This document shows positions 1 to 11,473 of a stretch of 64,000 nt of DNA, one piece after another. Both the position numbers and the translations under genes were made by a program. The notes below the pieces were generated by a model, which was not told the DNA's origin, did not search any database, and saw only the letters and a list, made by a program, of their open reading frames with translations. Numbering within the stretch: the first letter of the stretch is position 1; each line of letters begins with the position of its first letter. This stretch comes from Theocolax elegans (lineage: Eukaryota > Arthropoda > Insecta > Hymenoptera > Cerocephalidae), in NCBI GenBank assembly GCA_026168455.1, contig CM047430.1, positions 4,735,448 to 4,799,447 of the forward strand, read 5' to 3'.

Positions 1-7
1 GGAGCAA

Positions 8-2815
8 ATGCATCGCTTACTAGATGAATTAATTCCCCAAACACCCCAAACCTTAGGAGTCACTAACCTAACAAGCTTCAAGCTAGATGTACAAGGAGCA
101 GAGCCAATAAGACAGCCACGCCGCAAATATTCGCCAAAAATGCTTCAAGCAGGCTATGAAGAAATAGATCGAATGCTAAGAGAAGACATTATAGAGCCCT
201 CGCAAAGCCCATGGTGCAGCTATCCGGTAATCGTACCAAAAGCAAATGGCAAATACCGCTTTTGTATTGATTACAGGTTAGTAAATGAAGTGACAAAGAA
301 ATTAGCATATCCAATGCGCAATATGGACGATATTTTGGACCAATTGCGGGAAAGCCGATTTATTAGCAAGCTGGATTTGTCACAAGCCTACCATCAAGTT
401 CCCCTAGCCCCCGAGAGCCGTGAAATAACAGCATTTGCCCTACCTGGTAAAGGACTATTTCAATTTAAGCGTGTACCCTACGGCTTGACGAACGCACCAG
501 CCATGTTTCAGCAGCTGATGGATAAGTTGATCAAACCGGAATGGGAGCCACATGTTTTTGCCTACTTAGATGATATCATCATGACGGCAAAAACATTTGA
601 AGAGCATATGAAATGGTTAAAGATAGTCCTTATAGCCCTAAACAAAGCCAACTTGCAAATTAACCGCGAAAAATCCGAATTTTGCTGTCCAGAGGTCACG
701 TATCTCGAATGCAAAATTAACGAGCCCGGTTTACAAACAAACCAGGATAAGGTTAAGCCAATACTGGAGTACCCAGCTCCAACAAATTTGAAACAGTTAA
801 GACGTTTCAACGGCTTAGTGGGTTGGTACTCTAGATTTATAAAGGATTTAGCAAAATACCGTACGCCATTAAATTATTTAATGAGGAAAGATGTACGATG
901 GCAGTGGCACCAGGAGCAGCAGGAAGCATTTGAAAAAATTAAATTAGCCTTAACCCAAGCCCCAGTCTTAGCCCGTCCCGATTTTTCCCATCCCTTTACC
1001 CTCCAAACAGATGCCAGCGATTTCGCCATAGCAGGTGTTCTCACGCAGGAAATCAATGGCGAAGAACACCCGATCTACTACGTAAGTAGAACGCTAAGCA
1101 AAGCCGAGCGAAACTATACAGTTACAGAGAAAGAGTGTTTGGCTGTTCTCTGGTCTGTAGAAAGGCTTAAAGGATACTTGCAAGGTGAACAATTTACCGT
1201 TATTACGGATCACCACAGTCTCCTTGGGCTGAATAAGCTAAAAGATCCAGCTGGAAGATTAGCTCGCTGGAATACCATATTGCAGAACTATAACATCAAG
1301 TTCGTGCATCGAAAAGGAGCCATGCACAAAGTCCCATACGCACTGTCCAGAGCTTTCGAAGAAGCAGAAGCCATAGCAGCAGCCTTAAAGGTAGACACCA
1401 ATAACCCATGGTACCAAGAAAAATTGAGAGCCGTAGCCAAATTCCCCAACAAATACCCCGACCTAAGAATAGCCAATAATGTATTATACGCCCATCATCC
1501 CAATCCCCTTGTAGATTCCTTTATGCCCGACTTGGATGCATGGAAAGTAGTTCTACCAGAAGCCGACCGCGAAAAAGCCCTATATGAAGCCCATTACATG
1601 CCGCAAGCAGGCCATCTCGGCATCGATAAAACTTACGCTAGACTAGCCACTTACTATTATTGGCCAGGCATATATTTCGATACATGCAACTACGTCAAGA
1701 CATGCCAAGAATGCCAAGCTCATAAAAGTAGCCAGCAAGCACCTCCAGGATTAATGGAAGGGATAAATATAACAGAGCCATGGACAGTCGTAGCAGCCGA
1801 CATAATGGGACCTAAACCACCATCAAAACAAGGGTTTAAATACATCATTGTATTCGAGGATTTGTTCACTCGATACATTGAAATGAAGCCTCTTAGACGA
1901 GCCGATGCAAAGAGCGTGCTACATGCATTTGACGAACTCATCATCAATAGATGGGGCTGTCCCAAATACCTTGTCACAGATAATGGGACCGAGTTCGCCA
2001 ATAGAATGGTAACAGAAAGACTAACACAATACGGTATAGTGCAAACCACCATTCCGCCATATTTTGCCCAAGCCAACCCAGTAGAGCGAGTTAATAGAAA
2101 TATAAAGCCGATGATAAATAGTTATTTAACAGATGACCACCGAGATTGGGATAGACATCTCGGAGAGTTCAATTTCGCGCTGAATACAGTTATACACTCC
2201 TCTACAAAATATAGCCCAGCATTTTTAAACTTAGGCAGAAATCCCCGTCCAGTAGCCCTTATAAGGAAGCATATAGAAAAACCAAGTGAAATTCCAGCCC
2301 CAGACACAGAGCAATGGGTAGAACGCATTCACAGATTGCCTAAAATTTATGACCTTGTTAAAAGACACATAGATTTAGCAACAGCAAAGCAAGCGAGGTA
2401 TTATAAGAAAGGAACAAGGGATGTACAATACCAAATAGGCGACTTAGTTAGATACCGTAAACGCATTTTATCCTCAGCCGAAAATTACATAGCAGCAAAA
2501 CAAGCCCCTAAATGTATTGGTCCAGCAAAAATAATACAAGTATTTTCCCCGACGGTATACCTAATAGAGGATTTGCAAAGCAAGCGGCAAATTAAAGTAC
2601 ATATAACAGATTTAAAGCTCCACATTCCTCCCCGGAAAATCCCAGTTCCTATTCAAAGTAGAACTCCCATTCCCCAACAGCCGGTAAACCCGAAAACCCA
2701 AACTAAGCCAATTCCCGATGCCCCTATAGCTAAAAGAGGTCGCCCCAGGAAGAAGCCCATCACACCAATACCGCAAAATAGCCCCCAGCGAATGCAACTT
2801 AGACCGCGTAAATAA
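8..2815 (+). CDS. pol: Gypsy Pol polyprotein: RT, RNase H, integrase (5' end missing)
   Basis: This encodes the enzymes that copy and integrate the element. The frame is open from base 2, so the ATG at 8 is not a true start. The RT has its catalytic YLDD at residues 186-189. RNase H begins with the TDAS motif around residue 335. The integrase has an HHCC zinc-binding region at about residues 525-575, then catalytic D598, D658 and E693 (34 residues between the last two, as in retroviral integrases). A GPY/F-like module with a Pro/Lys/Arg-rich tail closes the protein. No protease is visible because the window starts inside RT. There is no internal stop. The family assignment is secure; activity is not shown. 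Confidence 0.92.
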   Translation: MHRLLDELIPQTPQTLGVTNLTSFKLDVQGAEPIRQPRRKYSPKMLQAGYEEIDRMLREDIIEPSQSPWCSYPVIVPKANGKYRFCIDYRLVNEVTKKLAYPMRNMDDILDQLRESRFISKLDLSQAYHQVPLAPESREITAFALPGKGLFQFKRVPYGLTNAPAMFQQLMDKLIKPEWEPHVFAYLDDIIMTAKTFEEHMKWLKIVLIALNKANLQINREKSEFCCPEVTYLECKINEPGLQTNQDKVKPILEYPAPTNLKQLRRFNGLVGWYSRFIKDLAKYRTPLNYLMRKDVRWQWHQEQQEAFEKIKLALTQAPVLARPDFSHPFTLQTDASDFAIAGVLTQEINGEEHPIYYVSRTLSKAERNYTVTEKECLAVLWSVERLKGYLQGEQFTVITDHHSLLGLNKLKDPAGRLARWNTILQNYNIKFVHRKGAMHKVPYALSRAFEEAEAIAAALKVDTNNPWYQEKLRAVAKFPNKYPDLRIANNVLYAHHPNPLVDSFMPDLDAWKVVLPEADREKALYEAHYMPQAGHLGIDKTYARLATYYYWPGIYFDTCNYVKTCQECQAHKSSQQAPPGLMEGINITEPWTVVAADIMGPKPPSKQGFKYIIVFEDLFTRYIEMKPLRRADAKSVLHAFDELIINRWGCPKYLVTDNGTEFANRMVTERLTQYGIVQTTIPPYFAQANPVERVNRNIKPMINSYLTDDHRDWDRHLGEFNFALNTVIHSSTKYSPAFLNLGRNPRPVALIRKHIEKPSEIPAPDTEQWVERIHRLPKIYDLVKRHIDLATAKQARYYKKGTRDVQYQIGDLVRYRKRILSSAENYIAAKQAPKCIGPAKIIQVFSPTVYLIEDLQSKRQIKVHITDLKLHIPPRKIPVPIQSRTPIPQQPVNPKTQTKPIPDAPIAKRGRPRKKPITPIPQNSPQRMQLRPRK

Positions 2816-2905
2816 CTAGTTTATTTATATATAAAGCAACATGGCGAATCTCAATAGGGAAATAGCACATTTAAGCCAAGCACTGAGCCACCATATAATT
2901 TATAG

Positions 2906-3850
2906 ATGGAAAGAACAGGCCAAGCAGCCTCAGCCCTTAAGAGAGGCCGAGGACGTGGGTGCTTCGTCCAGAAGCGTATTGAGGATCTGGACGAAGTTCT
3001 GCCCAGATTAAATCTCGGCAGAACGCCCAGCCCAATCTCTCCCAGGCCAAGGGAAAGACAGCAGAGCCAATCGCCCCAAAGCCAAACACCTTGCCCAGGG
3101 ACAAGGGGTTGTATGCGTGGAGGACGCCACCTGTGCGAAACACTCGCACAAGCAAAAACGCAAGGTGCTTCCTCCCACGAGCACGCAGCCCCCATGCAGA
3201 GCACGAGCAGCCACCGAGGAGCCAGCACAAACGAGCCACCGAGCCAAACCCTTCCAACCACCCCAAGCCCTCCCATTACCCCCAGCCCTCCTATATTTAG
3301 CCCATCCTTCCCACCCCAACCCATCATTACCCGTCCCGTATTTGATCCCCAAACCCAACTTTATACCTACATCCACATCCCAGTCGAAATTCCCCGCCAA
3401 CAACCCATCATTCCCGACCTAGCCACCATCCGTTCCTCAAATTTCCCCACCGCATCAGCATCCTTTCCCGCCCCTCAAGCTTCCACCCAGCCACCACCCC
3501 TAATGTCCCAGAGGACTCAAAATCCCTTCCCTAACACCCCCCACCCTTCCCAGAGCCAACCCAGCACAGCCCAAACCATTCCCTCCCTCCTCGACCTAGT
3601 AATCGAGCCACCGTTTCCCCGAGCAGAAGAGCCAGCAACAGCGAGCGGAGCCGAGCAATATATTCCCCGACCACCGCCAGCAGAATGTAGACCATTTTGC
3701 TGGAATTGTGGTGGGGAAAGGCATAGCTGGCGGCAATGCAGCTTACCCAGAGCCCAATTCTGCAAGAATTGTGGGATCCCCGGAGTCTCCACCAGCAGCT
3801 GCCCACGCTGCAAAGAGGCATATAAGGCCTATCTGGCCAAACGGCACTAA
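2906..3850 (+). CDS. Gag-like protein with C-terminal zinc knuckle, located 3' of pol
   Basis: This 314-residue reading frame is rich in Pro, Ser and Gln. Near its C-terminus is a CX2CX4HX4C knuckle (residues 265-278, CWNCGGERHSWRQC) followed by a second cysteine cluster without histidine (from residue 286). Paired cysteine motifs of this kind normally end Gag of insect Gypsy elements and bind RNA. Here the ORF lies about 90 bp after the pol stop, in the same frame, where env or the 3' UTR is expected. The N-terminal two thirds is low complexity and shows no capsid fold by eye. It could be a relocated gag, a duplicated gag tail or a novel third ORF. Confidence 0.55.
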   Translation: MERTGQAASALKRGRGRGCFVQKRIEDLDEVLPRLNLGRTPSPISPRPRERQQSQSPQSQTPCPGTRGCMRGGRHLCETLAQAKTQGASSHEHAAPMQSTSSHRGASTNEPPSQTLPTTPSPPITPSPPIFSPSFPPQPIITRPVFDPQTQLYTYIHIPVEIPRQQPIIPDLATIRSSNFPTASASFPAPQASTQPPPLMSQRTQNPFPNTPHPSQSQPSTAQTIPSLLDLVIEPPFPRAEEPATASGAEQYIPRPPPAECRPFCWNCGGERHSWRQCSLPRAQFCKNCGIPGVSTSSCPRCKEAYKAYLAKRH

Positions 3851-4522
3851 GCCAGAGTTTTTTTCTTCTCCCTTATCTCCATTGTTAAAAATAAATATAA
3901 TAAATTATAAAATCAAGAAATTTTTCTTTTTTCTTTTCCCCTTTCCTTCCAGTAGCAAGCAATAAGTTTTTTTATTTTAACGATGATATAAGCAAATTGA
4001 AAGCAAGTTCTTATTTTGATTATTCTTACATTCTTTAATGGTTTTAATTAATTAACAAAATAATAAGCAGCAGGAAAATTACACAAGCAGCAAATAAACG
4101 AGGCAAAGGTATGCACTAATCTAATAATAATTATTATTAATTTTTTTATTGATTATTCTCATAATTTATATTTTATATATTATTATGTATGAGTATGCGA
4201 GCAACATGTAAGTGTGCAAGGATGAGAGATCCGCGTTCGCGGGAAGAGTTCTCAAGCGAGCAAAAAGAATTGTAAACGGTATGCCAGTCGTCGTTACTCG
4301 TAATAAATTCTATAGCATATAAGATAATAGGAAATATACACACTCAGCGCGCACATAACACAGTCATGTCCAGCCAAGCAGTAATCAGCGAGATTAAACA
4401 CTTACACCTCGAGATAAATAGCACGAGCAATTTATCGAGCGTTTAGTAATTAGATAGCATACTTACCCCACCAACATAGACAGAACGCGAAATCCATTTA
4501 TTCAAATGGTTTTATAATTTTT
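3851..4522 (+). other. Noncoding 3' region of the Gypsy element
   Basis: This is AT-rich DNA between the gag-like ORF and the LTR, with T-rich tracts near 3,860-3,970 and no credible coding frame. I do not see a clean polypurine tract next to 4,523, which leaves the LTR start uncertain. Confidence 0.5.
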
Positions 4523-5395
4523 TGTGGTAGTTACGTCTCCGCGTAACTACAGTTTGATGGGTGATTGTCAAGCCGTGCGCCTCCAGAAGAGCGAGAGAGA
4601 AAGAGATATCGGACGCGGCAACGCATGTGCCCGTATCGACGTGCCGCGGATATGCACCTCCCGCAGCCCTGTAACCACCAAGATTATTAGCCGACGGGCG
4701 AACAATAAGGAACGAATTTATAATTACCTGGCAAGCAGCTTACGTCGTCGTCAACATCACCGCAAGTGGGCCGTCGCGACGCATGCGCGCACACGGGCAA
4801 TGCGTCGACCACGCCGAGGAGAGCAGAGCTCTTCCGATCGCCATAGCGTCACGACGTCCGAACCGGTGTGCTAACAATAGTGTGTAGCGATCGAGTGTGC
4901 AAATTTATTTAGCGAAAGTTAAGCGAGAGCAGCATCGCAGCAAAGGTTGGTGGATACTCTTGTGCCTCCTTTATTCCGTTTTTGTGCAATTCCCGTGCAT
5001 CCGTACTGTGTGTGTGCGAGTTACCGCGTTTCCCCCCTCTCCCCCCTTTTCTTATTTCGAGCAGCTTTCGACCCGCGATCGCGTATCGCAGCCGCGCCGT
5101 CGGTCGACATTAAACTCGTTGCGGACGAGTATCACCGGTTCAGCTAACGATTCAGAGTTAGCTAAACTATAATTTGCACCCGTGCAATTGGCAGTGAGCC
5201 GCATTTCGCCTTCCTACATTCGCTCCCCCCCCCCCTGAGCCGATCGCAGCCGAGCTTGAGCCCGCGTAACGAACGAGACTGGCACCCGTAATTATTTTAG
5301 AGATATCGCATCGGATAATAAATTAAGTATTTTATATATTCCTTAGTTTTATTATCCCCCATCACCTGCACCCTAATCCCCAGTGCAGCGTGACA
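4523..5395 (+). repeat. Putative 3' LTR of the Gypsy element
   Basis: The segment runs TGTGGTAG...GCAGCGTGACA. The 3' end is supported by an inverted relative at 30,917, which has the same terminal GTGCAGCGT(T/G)ACA followed inward by the same 'ctgcaccctgatccccag' type sequence. An internal part (about 4,620-4,870) matches 33,530-33,870. It is GC- and CpG-rich compared with its flanks. The 5' boundary is a guess from the TGT...ACA rule. Confidence 0.6.
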
Positions 5396-5489
5396 AGGTA
5401 TTCAGGTTTTTTTATCCGTTAACACCTGATATGTAAGCACACCCATAAAGTAAAGGCGACGCTTACTTACCGACAACCAATTCAGTTTT
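5396..5489. other. Short spacer between LTR and LINE
   Basis: Ninety-four bases without a recognisable gene. It may be target DNA of the Gypsy insertion or the 3' tail of the adjacent minus-strand LINE. Confidence 0.4.
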
Positions 5490-6543
5490 TTATAAAAAAA
5501 CATCTAATTTAGCGTCTTTTCTAAGACGAAAGATGAATCGCACACATACATTCATAAGCCGTTGTAATTTCGTGTTCAAATAATTAGGAATGTCGCAATA
5601 TACGAGACACGCATAATTAAAGCACGGAATCACCAGAGATGTAACTAACTTCTGTTTCATCATTACTGACAAAAAACTGCCTCGACTTCGCAACTTATGC
5701 AGTATGCCATGTACTCTCGAAATAATGTTAGAAATGTGCGTGTTCCACTGTAAATTTTCGTTAAATACAACTCCAAGATTTCTGATCGTAGTAACTTATT
5801 TAATCATACGGCCATTCACTAAAATAGGTGGTAAAGAATCTTTATCTATAAATCTAAGCTGCTGCACCGAACTAATTAAAATTGCCTTAGTTTTGCTAAA
5901 ATTAATATCAATTTTATGTTCATGTGCCCTATTTAACACTCTAGAACCATCACTTGAGAGTTTTTCAATACTGGTAATACATTTCTGAGGCTTACAATGT
6001 ATATACAACTGAAGATCATCCGCGAGTTACATACCTCTACTATAAAAGAGTTGACTCATTATTGAATTTATAAAAAAAAGAAAAATGACTGGCCCAGGTG
6101 TTGAACCCTGAGGAACACCTGACGTTGTTTCAAAGTATTCTGACGGGAGTCCATCATCTTGAATAACAGCCTGGGACCGACCTGACAGATAAGAATAAAA
6201 CCAATCAATAGTCATCCGAGAAATTTAGTTCCTTTAGTGTTCTTAATGGATCATAATGACTAATAGTATCAAATGCCTTTCTAAAATCAAACATTAGCAA
6301 AAATGTAACCATACCTCTTTCCATAGCCAACCGAATGTCATCAGTGATTCTTAATAAAGCTGTTTGAGTGCTGAATTTACTTCGGAAACCTGATTGAAAA
6401 CATGATAACATATAATATGACTCCAAATGTGCAATTACCTGCTGCGTGGCTAACCGGTCAAAAACTTTTGCAAAGTGTGGAAGATTTGCAATAGGTCTAA
6501 TTTCCGACGGTGTTAATGGCTTGGAAACTTTACTTAGAGGCAC
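5490..6543 (-). pseudogene. LINE reverse transcriptase, fragmented
   Basis: There are three minus-strand open segments. Segment 6,205-6,543 has the fingers/palm region including a FDFRKAFDTISH-type motif (motif A). Segment 6,027-6,215 has SGVPQGSTPGPVIF (motif B). Segment 5,490-5,693 has the typical post-RT stretch with KLQRLMNVCVRF. The YADD motif between the last two is lost to frameshift and stops. These blocks define a non-LTR RT of the Jockey/CR1 group. Around 5,800-6,008 a weaker open segment continues the same product. Confidence 0.8.
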
Positions 6544-6656
6544 AATTACTTATTTTTTCCATAAACCTGGATATTTCCTCGTAGCGAGTAAAAAATTAAA
6601 AAGATCCGTAAGCATTGGAACAATGCAATTTATAACATTTTTGAAATACATTAATG

Positions 6657-7298
6657 CTAGACCGTCTGAACTACGGCGTTTAGCCTTGGGAAGACAAAGA
6701 GAAATAGCTTCCGCCACCTAAAAATAAGGTAATCATATACTGGTTGTAATGACTTAATCTCAATTAGATCACCGATGTTACAAAATGGATGGCTCCTTGA
6801 CATAGATGCATAATGGCAAGACAATTCTTTAATTGAAAAGAACTTAAGAGGAGAACTAAAAGTTTCATTTTTTATCCCCAACTTTCTTAAAAGCCGCCAA
6901 CACTTAGACTGGTATATGGTGTCGGTTAGGGATTGGACAAAATATTCATTTCGTGCATTCCTAATTTCAATCTTTAATTCTTTTCTCAAAATTTTATACG
7001 CGTTCAACAGCACTGAAACGCGACGACGTTTAGCTAGTTTATACAGCTTATCACGCTCATCGCATTTCGCCCTAATCTCCCTATTCATCCAAGGAGCTGT
7101 GCGCGTACGAATTGTACGTGTTACCATCGGTGCTTGCTTATCGAGGTTAGAAATAAGAGAGTCCCGGAAAGCTTCACAAAAGATGTTCACAGACAATGAG
7201 GTATCAAAAGTAGCACGCAACCTAGTAAGATCATTACTTATCACTCTCGAGAACTCTGAATGTACACAATTATTAAAATCACGAAACGAATATGTCAC
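6657..7298 (-). pseudogene. LINE endonuclease-RT linker region
   Basis: This 213-residue open segment contains the APWMNREIRAKCDERDKLYK type block that lies between the endonuclease and RT domains of Jockey/CR1 LINEs, then a basic stretch and the start of the RT N-terminal extension. It is flanked by frameshifts on both sides. Confidence 0.75.
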
Positions 7299-7543
7299 AG
7301 GACTTGAACGAAGTACAGGAAGACAATAATCAATGATAATATGGTCATGGCCATTTATAAATGGGCTACCTGAATGTTTTTTATATTCAACCTTTGACTC
7401 AGCATCAACAATAAAAACATCGAGCTATGTATCACAATTTTTTCGATGATGGGTTGCATTAAAAGGCACGAGATAAAGTGAATATTCCTTTATAAGATCG
7501 ATTAGATGTGCGCTATAATAATCAACTAACATAAAATTTGAAT

Positions 7544-7786
7544 TTAAATCACCAGTAATAATAATATTATTGTGACGGTGAGAATACTCCTGCAATACAT
7601 TAAAAAATTTGTTAAAACATGTCCCTTAGGACGTCGATACACAATTGCGAGAAGTATCTTAACATTATGAATTGACAAATCTAAAATTAAATATTCCGTA
7701 TCATTTATGTCAGTTATCTGAGGAGCCTCAAGCACTCTAAACGAGATGCTATTTTTTAGATAGCACGCTACACCTCCACCTTGCAT
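7544..7786 (-). pseudogene. LINE AP-endonuclease fragment
   Basis: The segment starts at a GGGVACYLK block and reaches the VYRRPKGH region, matching the middle of an apurinic-type (EEP) LINE endonuclease. The catalytic GDFN-type motif continues in another frame near 7,510-7,560. It is broken by indels. Confidence 0.7.
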
Positions 7787-7934
7787 AAATTCCCGCTTAC
7801 CAATAATAGATGGTAGTCCTCAATCATTGGGTATTAGTACATACCCATCAACATGGTATACCTAATCAGAACGATTTGGGGTCAACCATGCCTCAGACAG
7901 TGCAAGCACACTCAAATTCTGCGAACTTATCAAC

Positions 7935-8400
7935 GATGCAACCTCAACTTGGTGGTCTAGTCATGAGCTTACATTTACATGTGCAACTCTCAGATAACAT
8001 TTACATGTGCAACTCTCAGTCCTGGCAAGGATCGTTAACATTACCATCAATATGTGGTCACAAAAGCAATTTATTAAGATCATCCTCGGTTACAATTCGA
8101 AAACTCTCCGATTTATTGTTCTTTCGTACGTATATAACGCTATCACGAGTCCAAATGTACCTATATTTTAGCGGCCCAAGTTTATTTTTTACTAGTAGGC
8201 GCAACTCATGAACGGCCGGAGGCAACATCTCATAAATATTAACTGGCTTCGAGGAAAGATTTCCAGCATTTTTAACGAGATTGTCATAAGTAATATTACC
8301 AAACTTACGCTTAAGGGGATGCCATAACTGAATTAAATCCTACTATGCCGACACCTGTATATTACACGCACTATTTCTCCTATACTATTATCTAATATAT
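7935..8400. repeat. Direct repeat copy 1 (LINE ORF1 end)
   Basis: About 466 bp nearly identical to 8,406-8,870, starting with atgcaacctcaacttgg. This copy has an extra internal ~25-bp duplication around 7,970-8,020. Confidence 0.9.
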
Positions 8401-8405
8401 TAGTC

Positions 8406-8870
8406 AATGCAACCTCAACTTGGTGGTCTAGTCATGAGCTTACATTTACATGTGCAACTCTCAGATAACATTACATGTGCAACTCTCAGTCCTGGCAAGG
8501 ATCGTTAACATTACCATCAATATGTGGTCACAAAGCAATTTATTAAGATCATCCTCGGTTACAATTCGAAAACTCTCCGATTTATTGTTCTTTCGTACGT
8601 ATATAACGCTATCACGAGTCCAAATGTACCTATATTTTAGCGGCCCAAGTTTATTTTTTACTAGTAGGCGCAACTCATGAACGGCCGGAGGCAACATCTC
8701 ATAAATATTAACTGGCTTCGAGGAAAGATTTCCAGCATTTTTAACGAGATTGTCATAAGTAATATTACCAAACTTACGCTTAAGGGGATGCCATAACTGA
8801 ATTAAATCCTACTATGCCGACACCTGTATATTACACGCACTATTTCTCCTATTACTATTATCTAATATAT
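8406..8870. repeat. Direct repeat copy 2 (LINE ORF1 end)
   Basis: Second copy of the 7,935-8,400 segment, head to tail with a 5-bp gap. Differences are few and mostly single-base indels. Confidence 0.9.
8461..8697 (-). pseudogene. LINE ORF1 C-terminal fragment
   Basis: This 78-residue segment with a YRYIWTRDSVIYVRK block and FRIVTEDDLNKLL matches the C-terminal end of ORF1 in insect LINEs whose ORF1 starts with a PHD-like finger. The same segment occurs in the neighbouring repeat copy. It lies upstream of the endonuclease on the minus strand, as expected. Confidence 0.6.
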
Positions 8871-9007
8871 TTATTAGACATTAGATATTTATTAGGCTAC
8901 TCTGTATACCAGGTTATAAAATTTACTATAATGAAAGTTATATAAATAAATCGGATAGAGTCGTTTTATATATACTAGAATGTTCGGAAATTATTACTTC
9001 TGGTCGA

Positions 9008-9694
9008 TTGAGAATACTAAATTCTAAGTTTAATATAAAAGATGAAAATATTATTATTTCGGCTTTGTATAGATCACATGATTATCCTAAAACTGAATTT
9101 ATACTTGACTTGAAAAACTTTATTAATTCATACGATTTTGGCAAACACCATATAATTGTAGGAGATTTTAATATAGACATATTAAATAACAGTATTATTA
9201 GTCAAGAATTTTTAGAAAATTTACTTGAAAAAATGTATATTCCTGGTTTCGTGGGTATAACAAGGCCTGCTGATAACAATACACTTAATAGTACATGCAT
9301 AGATAATTTCTTCATTAAAAGCAATTCCTTAAATAATAATACATATAAAATTAATTGCATTTTCACAGATCATTATCCTCTTTTTATGATTATAAATGAC
9401 AATTTTACCGTGAAACAAAATAATAATGTATATCAGAAAATAAATTATAATAAATTAATTGCAACGGCTAAGAAAACTAACTGGAATAAAATAACAGATA
9501 TAATTGATCCAAATAAAGCTACTGACTTATTAATAACATTAATCAGTAATTGTGTTGAAAAATCTTATTGTAATAATACAAAAAACAATACTGGTAAAAG
9601 CTTTATTAAACCCAGGAAAAATTGGATAACTAATGCTATAATGGTATCTTGCAAGAAAAAAGAACAACTTTATAAAGCATGGCAAATAATTTAA
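9008..9694 (+). pseudogene. LINE AP-endonuclease domain
   Basis: The reading frame is open upstream to about 8,897; the TTG at 9,008 is not a real start. It carries the VGDFN catalytic block at residues 51-55 (counted from 9,008) and the FTDHYPLF region with the catalytic His (SDH-like) further on. The N-terminal catalytic part is lost by truncation. The frame continues into the RT frame through a one-base shift at about 9,680-9,694. Homology to EEP endonucleases of LINEs is clear. Confidence 0.8.
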
Positions 9695-11439
9695 ATAATG
9701 TCGAACTAAAAAATGAGTATAAAAATTATGATAAGATGCTAGATAAAATAATAAAAAATGCCAAATTTAAGTATGAACAAAATTGTTTCTTAAAAAATAG
9801 TAATAATCCAAAAAATTTATGGAAGTTGATTAATTGTAAATTGGTTAAAAATACGAGTAAAAATAATGAAATTGAATACTTAACGGATAACGCTAATAAT
9901 AGAATTACGGATAAAAAAGATATTGTAAATAATTTAAATGAGTTTTTTTGTAAAGTAGGTAAACAATTAAGCGATAAGATAAAAACTCCTAATGGTCCTA
10001 ATCCTACTAAAGTTCCTTTTAATGATCAATCAATATTTCTAAACCCAACTACTAATGTGGAAATTAGGAATATAATCAATAATTTTAATAACAAATCGGA
10101 TGGGGTTGATAGAATTTCTACGAATATATTGAAATCAATAGAAACTTATATAAATGAACCTATTGTACATATTTTTAATAACTGTATAGAAACATCAATT
10201 TGGCCTGTTGCACTTAAAAGAGCTGAAGTAATTCCAATTTTTAAAGCGGGTAAAAGGAGTAAAGCTACAAATTATAGACCTGTTTCAATAATCCCTAATA
10301 TTGCAAAAATTTTTGAAAAAGTAATACATAATAGAATTTACTACTTTATAACAAAACATAACTTGCTAGCATCAAATCAATTTGGTTTTATTAAAAACAA
10401 ATGCACAAAAGATGCTTTAAATTATTTAACTAACATAATTTATAATTGTCTAGATAAAAGTAAACCAATAATAGCAACATTTTTAGATCTTGCCAAAGCA
10501 TTCGATACCGTTAATCATTCTATTCTCTTAAATAAAATATATAACTATGGTATCAGAGGAAATGCCTTAAATTTACTTAATAGTTATCTTTCAAATCGGG
10601 AACAAGTAGTTAAAATAAACCAAACAAAAAGTGAAACTCTTGTTCTAACTACTGGGGTACCGAAAGGTACAATATTAGGTCCATTATTATTTCTACTATA
10701 TATTAATGATTTGCTACTAAATTTATATTCAGAAAACATGATTGCTTATGCCGATGATACTGTAGTGTTAGCTACTGAGAATACATGCATATGGGAGTTA
10801 GCTGAAAATGCAATGAATAAATATCTTGACCATGTATCTAGATGGCTATTTTTCAATAAACTATCGTTAAATGTTAACAAAACTGTATACGTAACTTTTG
10901 GAAATTATTGTGACAGTGTACCTACAAATGTTAATATTAAAATTAATAATAATACCTTAAATAGAGTTAACAGCTGCAAATATCTTGGGATTATAATTGA
11001 TTTCAATTTGAAATGGAAAGAACACATAGAATATATTGTAAATAAAACTAAGTACTTAACATATATATTTGCTAAATTCTCGAAGCTCCTAAAAACCGAA
11101 ACTCTAATTATTTTATATTATGCACTTTTTCATAGTATAGTAACGTATGGCAGATTGCTTAAAATCATAAGCAAAAATAAATTTTTAATTAATAATTACC
11201 CACTAACCGTTGAACAAACATTTGCGCTTCAATCTATTACTTTTCATTACATGAAATTACATAACATTCATAAAAATAGAATTACAAATACAAGAAACAA
11301 AAGTATACCAATACCTAAAATATCTAAATCAGTAAGTAATAATAATAGTTATATTGTTGCAATACGAATATATAATGAAATTCCTAATAATTTAAAAAAT
11401 TTAACGACTAGTAAAAAACATATTAGAAAAAAAACTTAA
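9679..11439 (+). pseudogene. LINE reverse transcriptase
   Basis: This 586-codon open frame contains all RT blocks: NYRPVSIIPNIAKIFEK, FLDLAKAFDTVNH (motif A), TGVPKGTILGPLLF (motif B) and YADDTVVLA at residues 357-365 (catalytic motif C). The C-terminal extension includes the usual post-RT region. The start ATG is an artefact of a frameshift from the endonuclease frame. A second frame break in an A8 tract near 11,430 hides the last ~10 residues. The catalytic aspartates are intact, so decay may be slight or due to sequencing error. Confidence 0.85.
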
Positions 11440-11473
11440 GAATTGGATTCAATTAAATTTATAATAATTTTAT

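Larger units (their letters stand above)
1..5395 (+). mobile_element. Ty3/Gypsy retrotransposon, 3' part (cut by window edge)
   Basis: The order seen is pol (RT, RNase H, integrase), a gag-like zinc-knuckle ORF, about 670 bp of noncoding DNA and a putative 3' LTR. The 5' LTR, any leading gag and the protease lie outside the window. Pol is intact over 935 codons, so the copy may be fairly young. LTR sequence of the same family recurs inverted at 30,917 and forward at about 33,480. Confidence 0.8.
5490..8870 (-). mobile_element. Decayed Jockey/CR1-type LINE, minus strand
   Basis: Read on the minus strand, fragments occur in LINE order: ORF1 C-terminus (twice), endonuclease, linker, RT, and the post-RT region. 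Frameshifts separate each piece. The 3' end stops near 5,490. The ORF1 end was duplicated in tandem. The element is clearly dead. Confidence 0.8.
8897..11464 (+). mobile_element. AT-rich Jockey/CR1-superfamily LINE, plus strand, 5'-truncated
   Basis: Endonuclease coding sequence begins at about 8,897 right after the repeat copies and runs through RT to a stop near 11,464. ORF1 is missing, consistent with 5' truncation. Only about two single-base frame breaks are seen (near 9,685 and in an A8 run at about 11,426-11,433). It is strongly AT-biased (codons rich in AAT, AAA, ATA). Confidence 0.85.

Noticed and set aside
4524..5172. Arg-rich frames of 90-116 codons
   Set aside because: They lie inside the LTR, have no recognisable domain and overlap each other in different frames.
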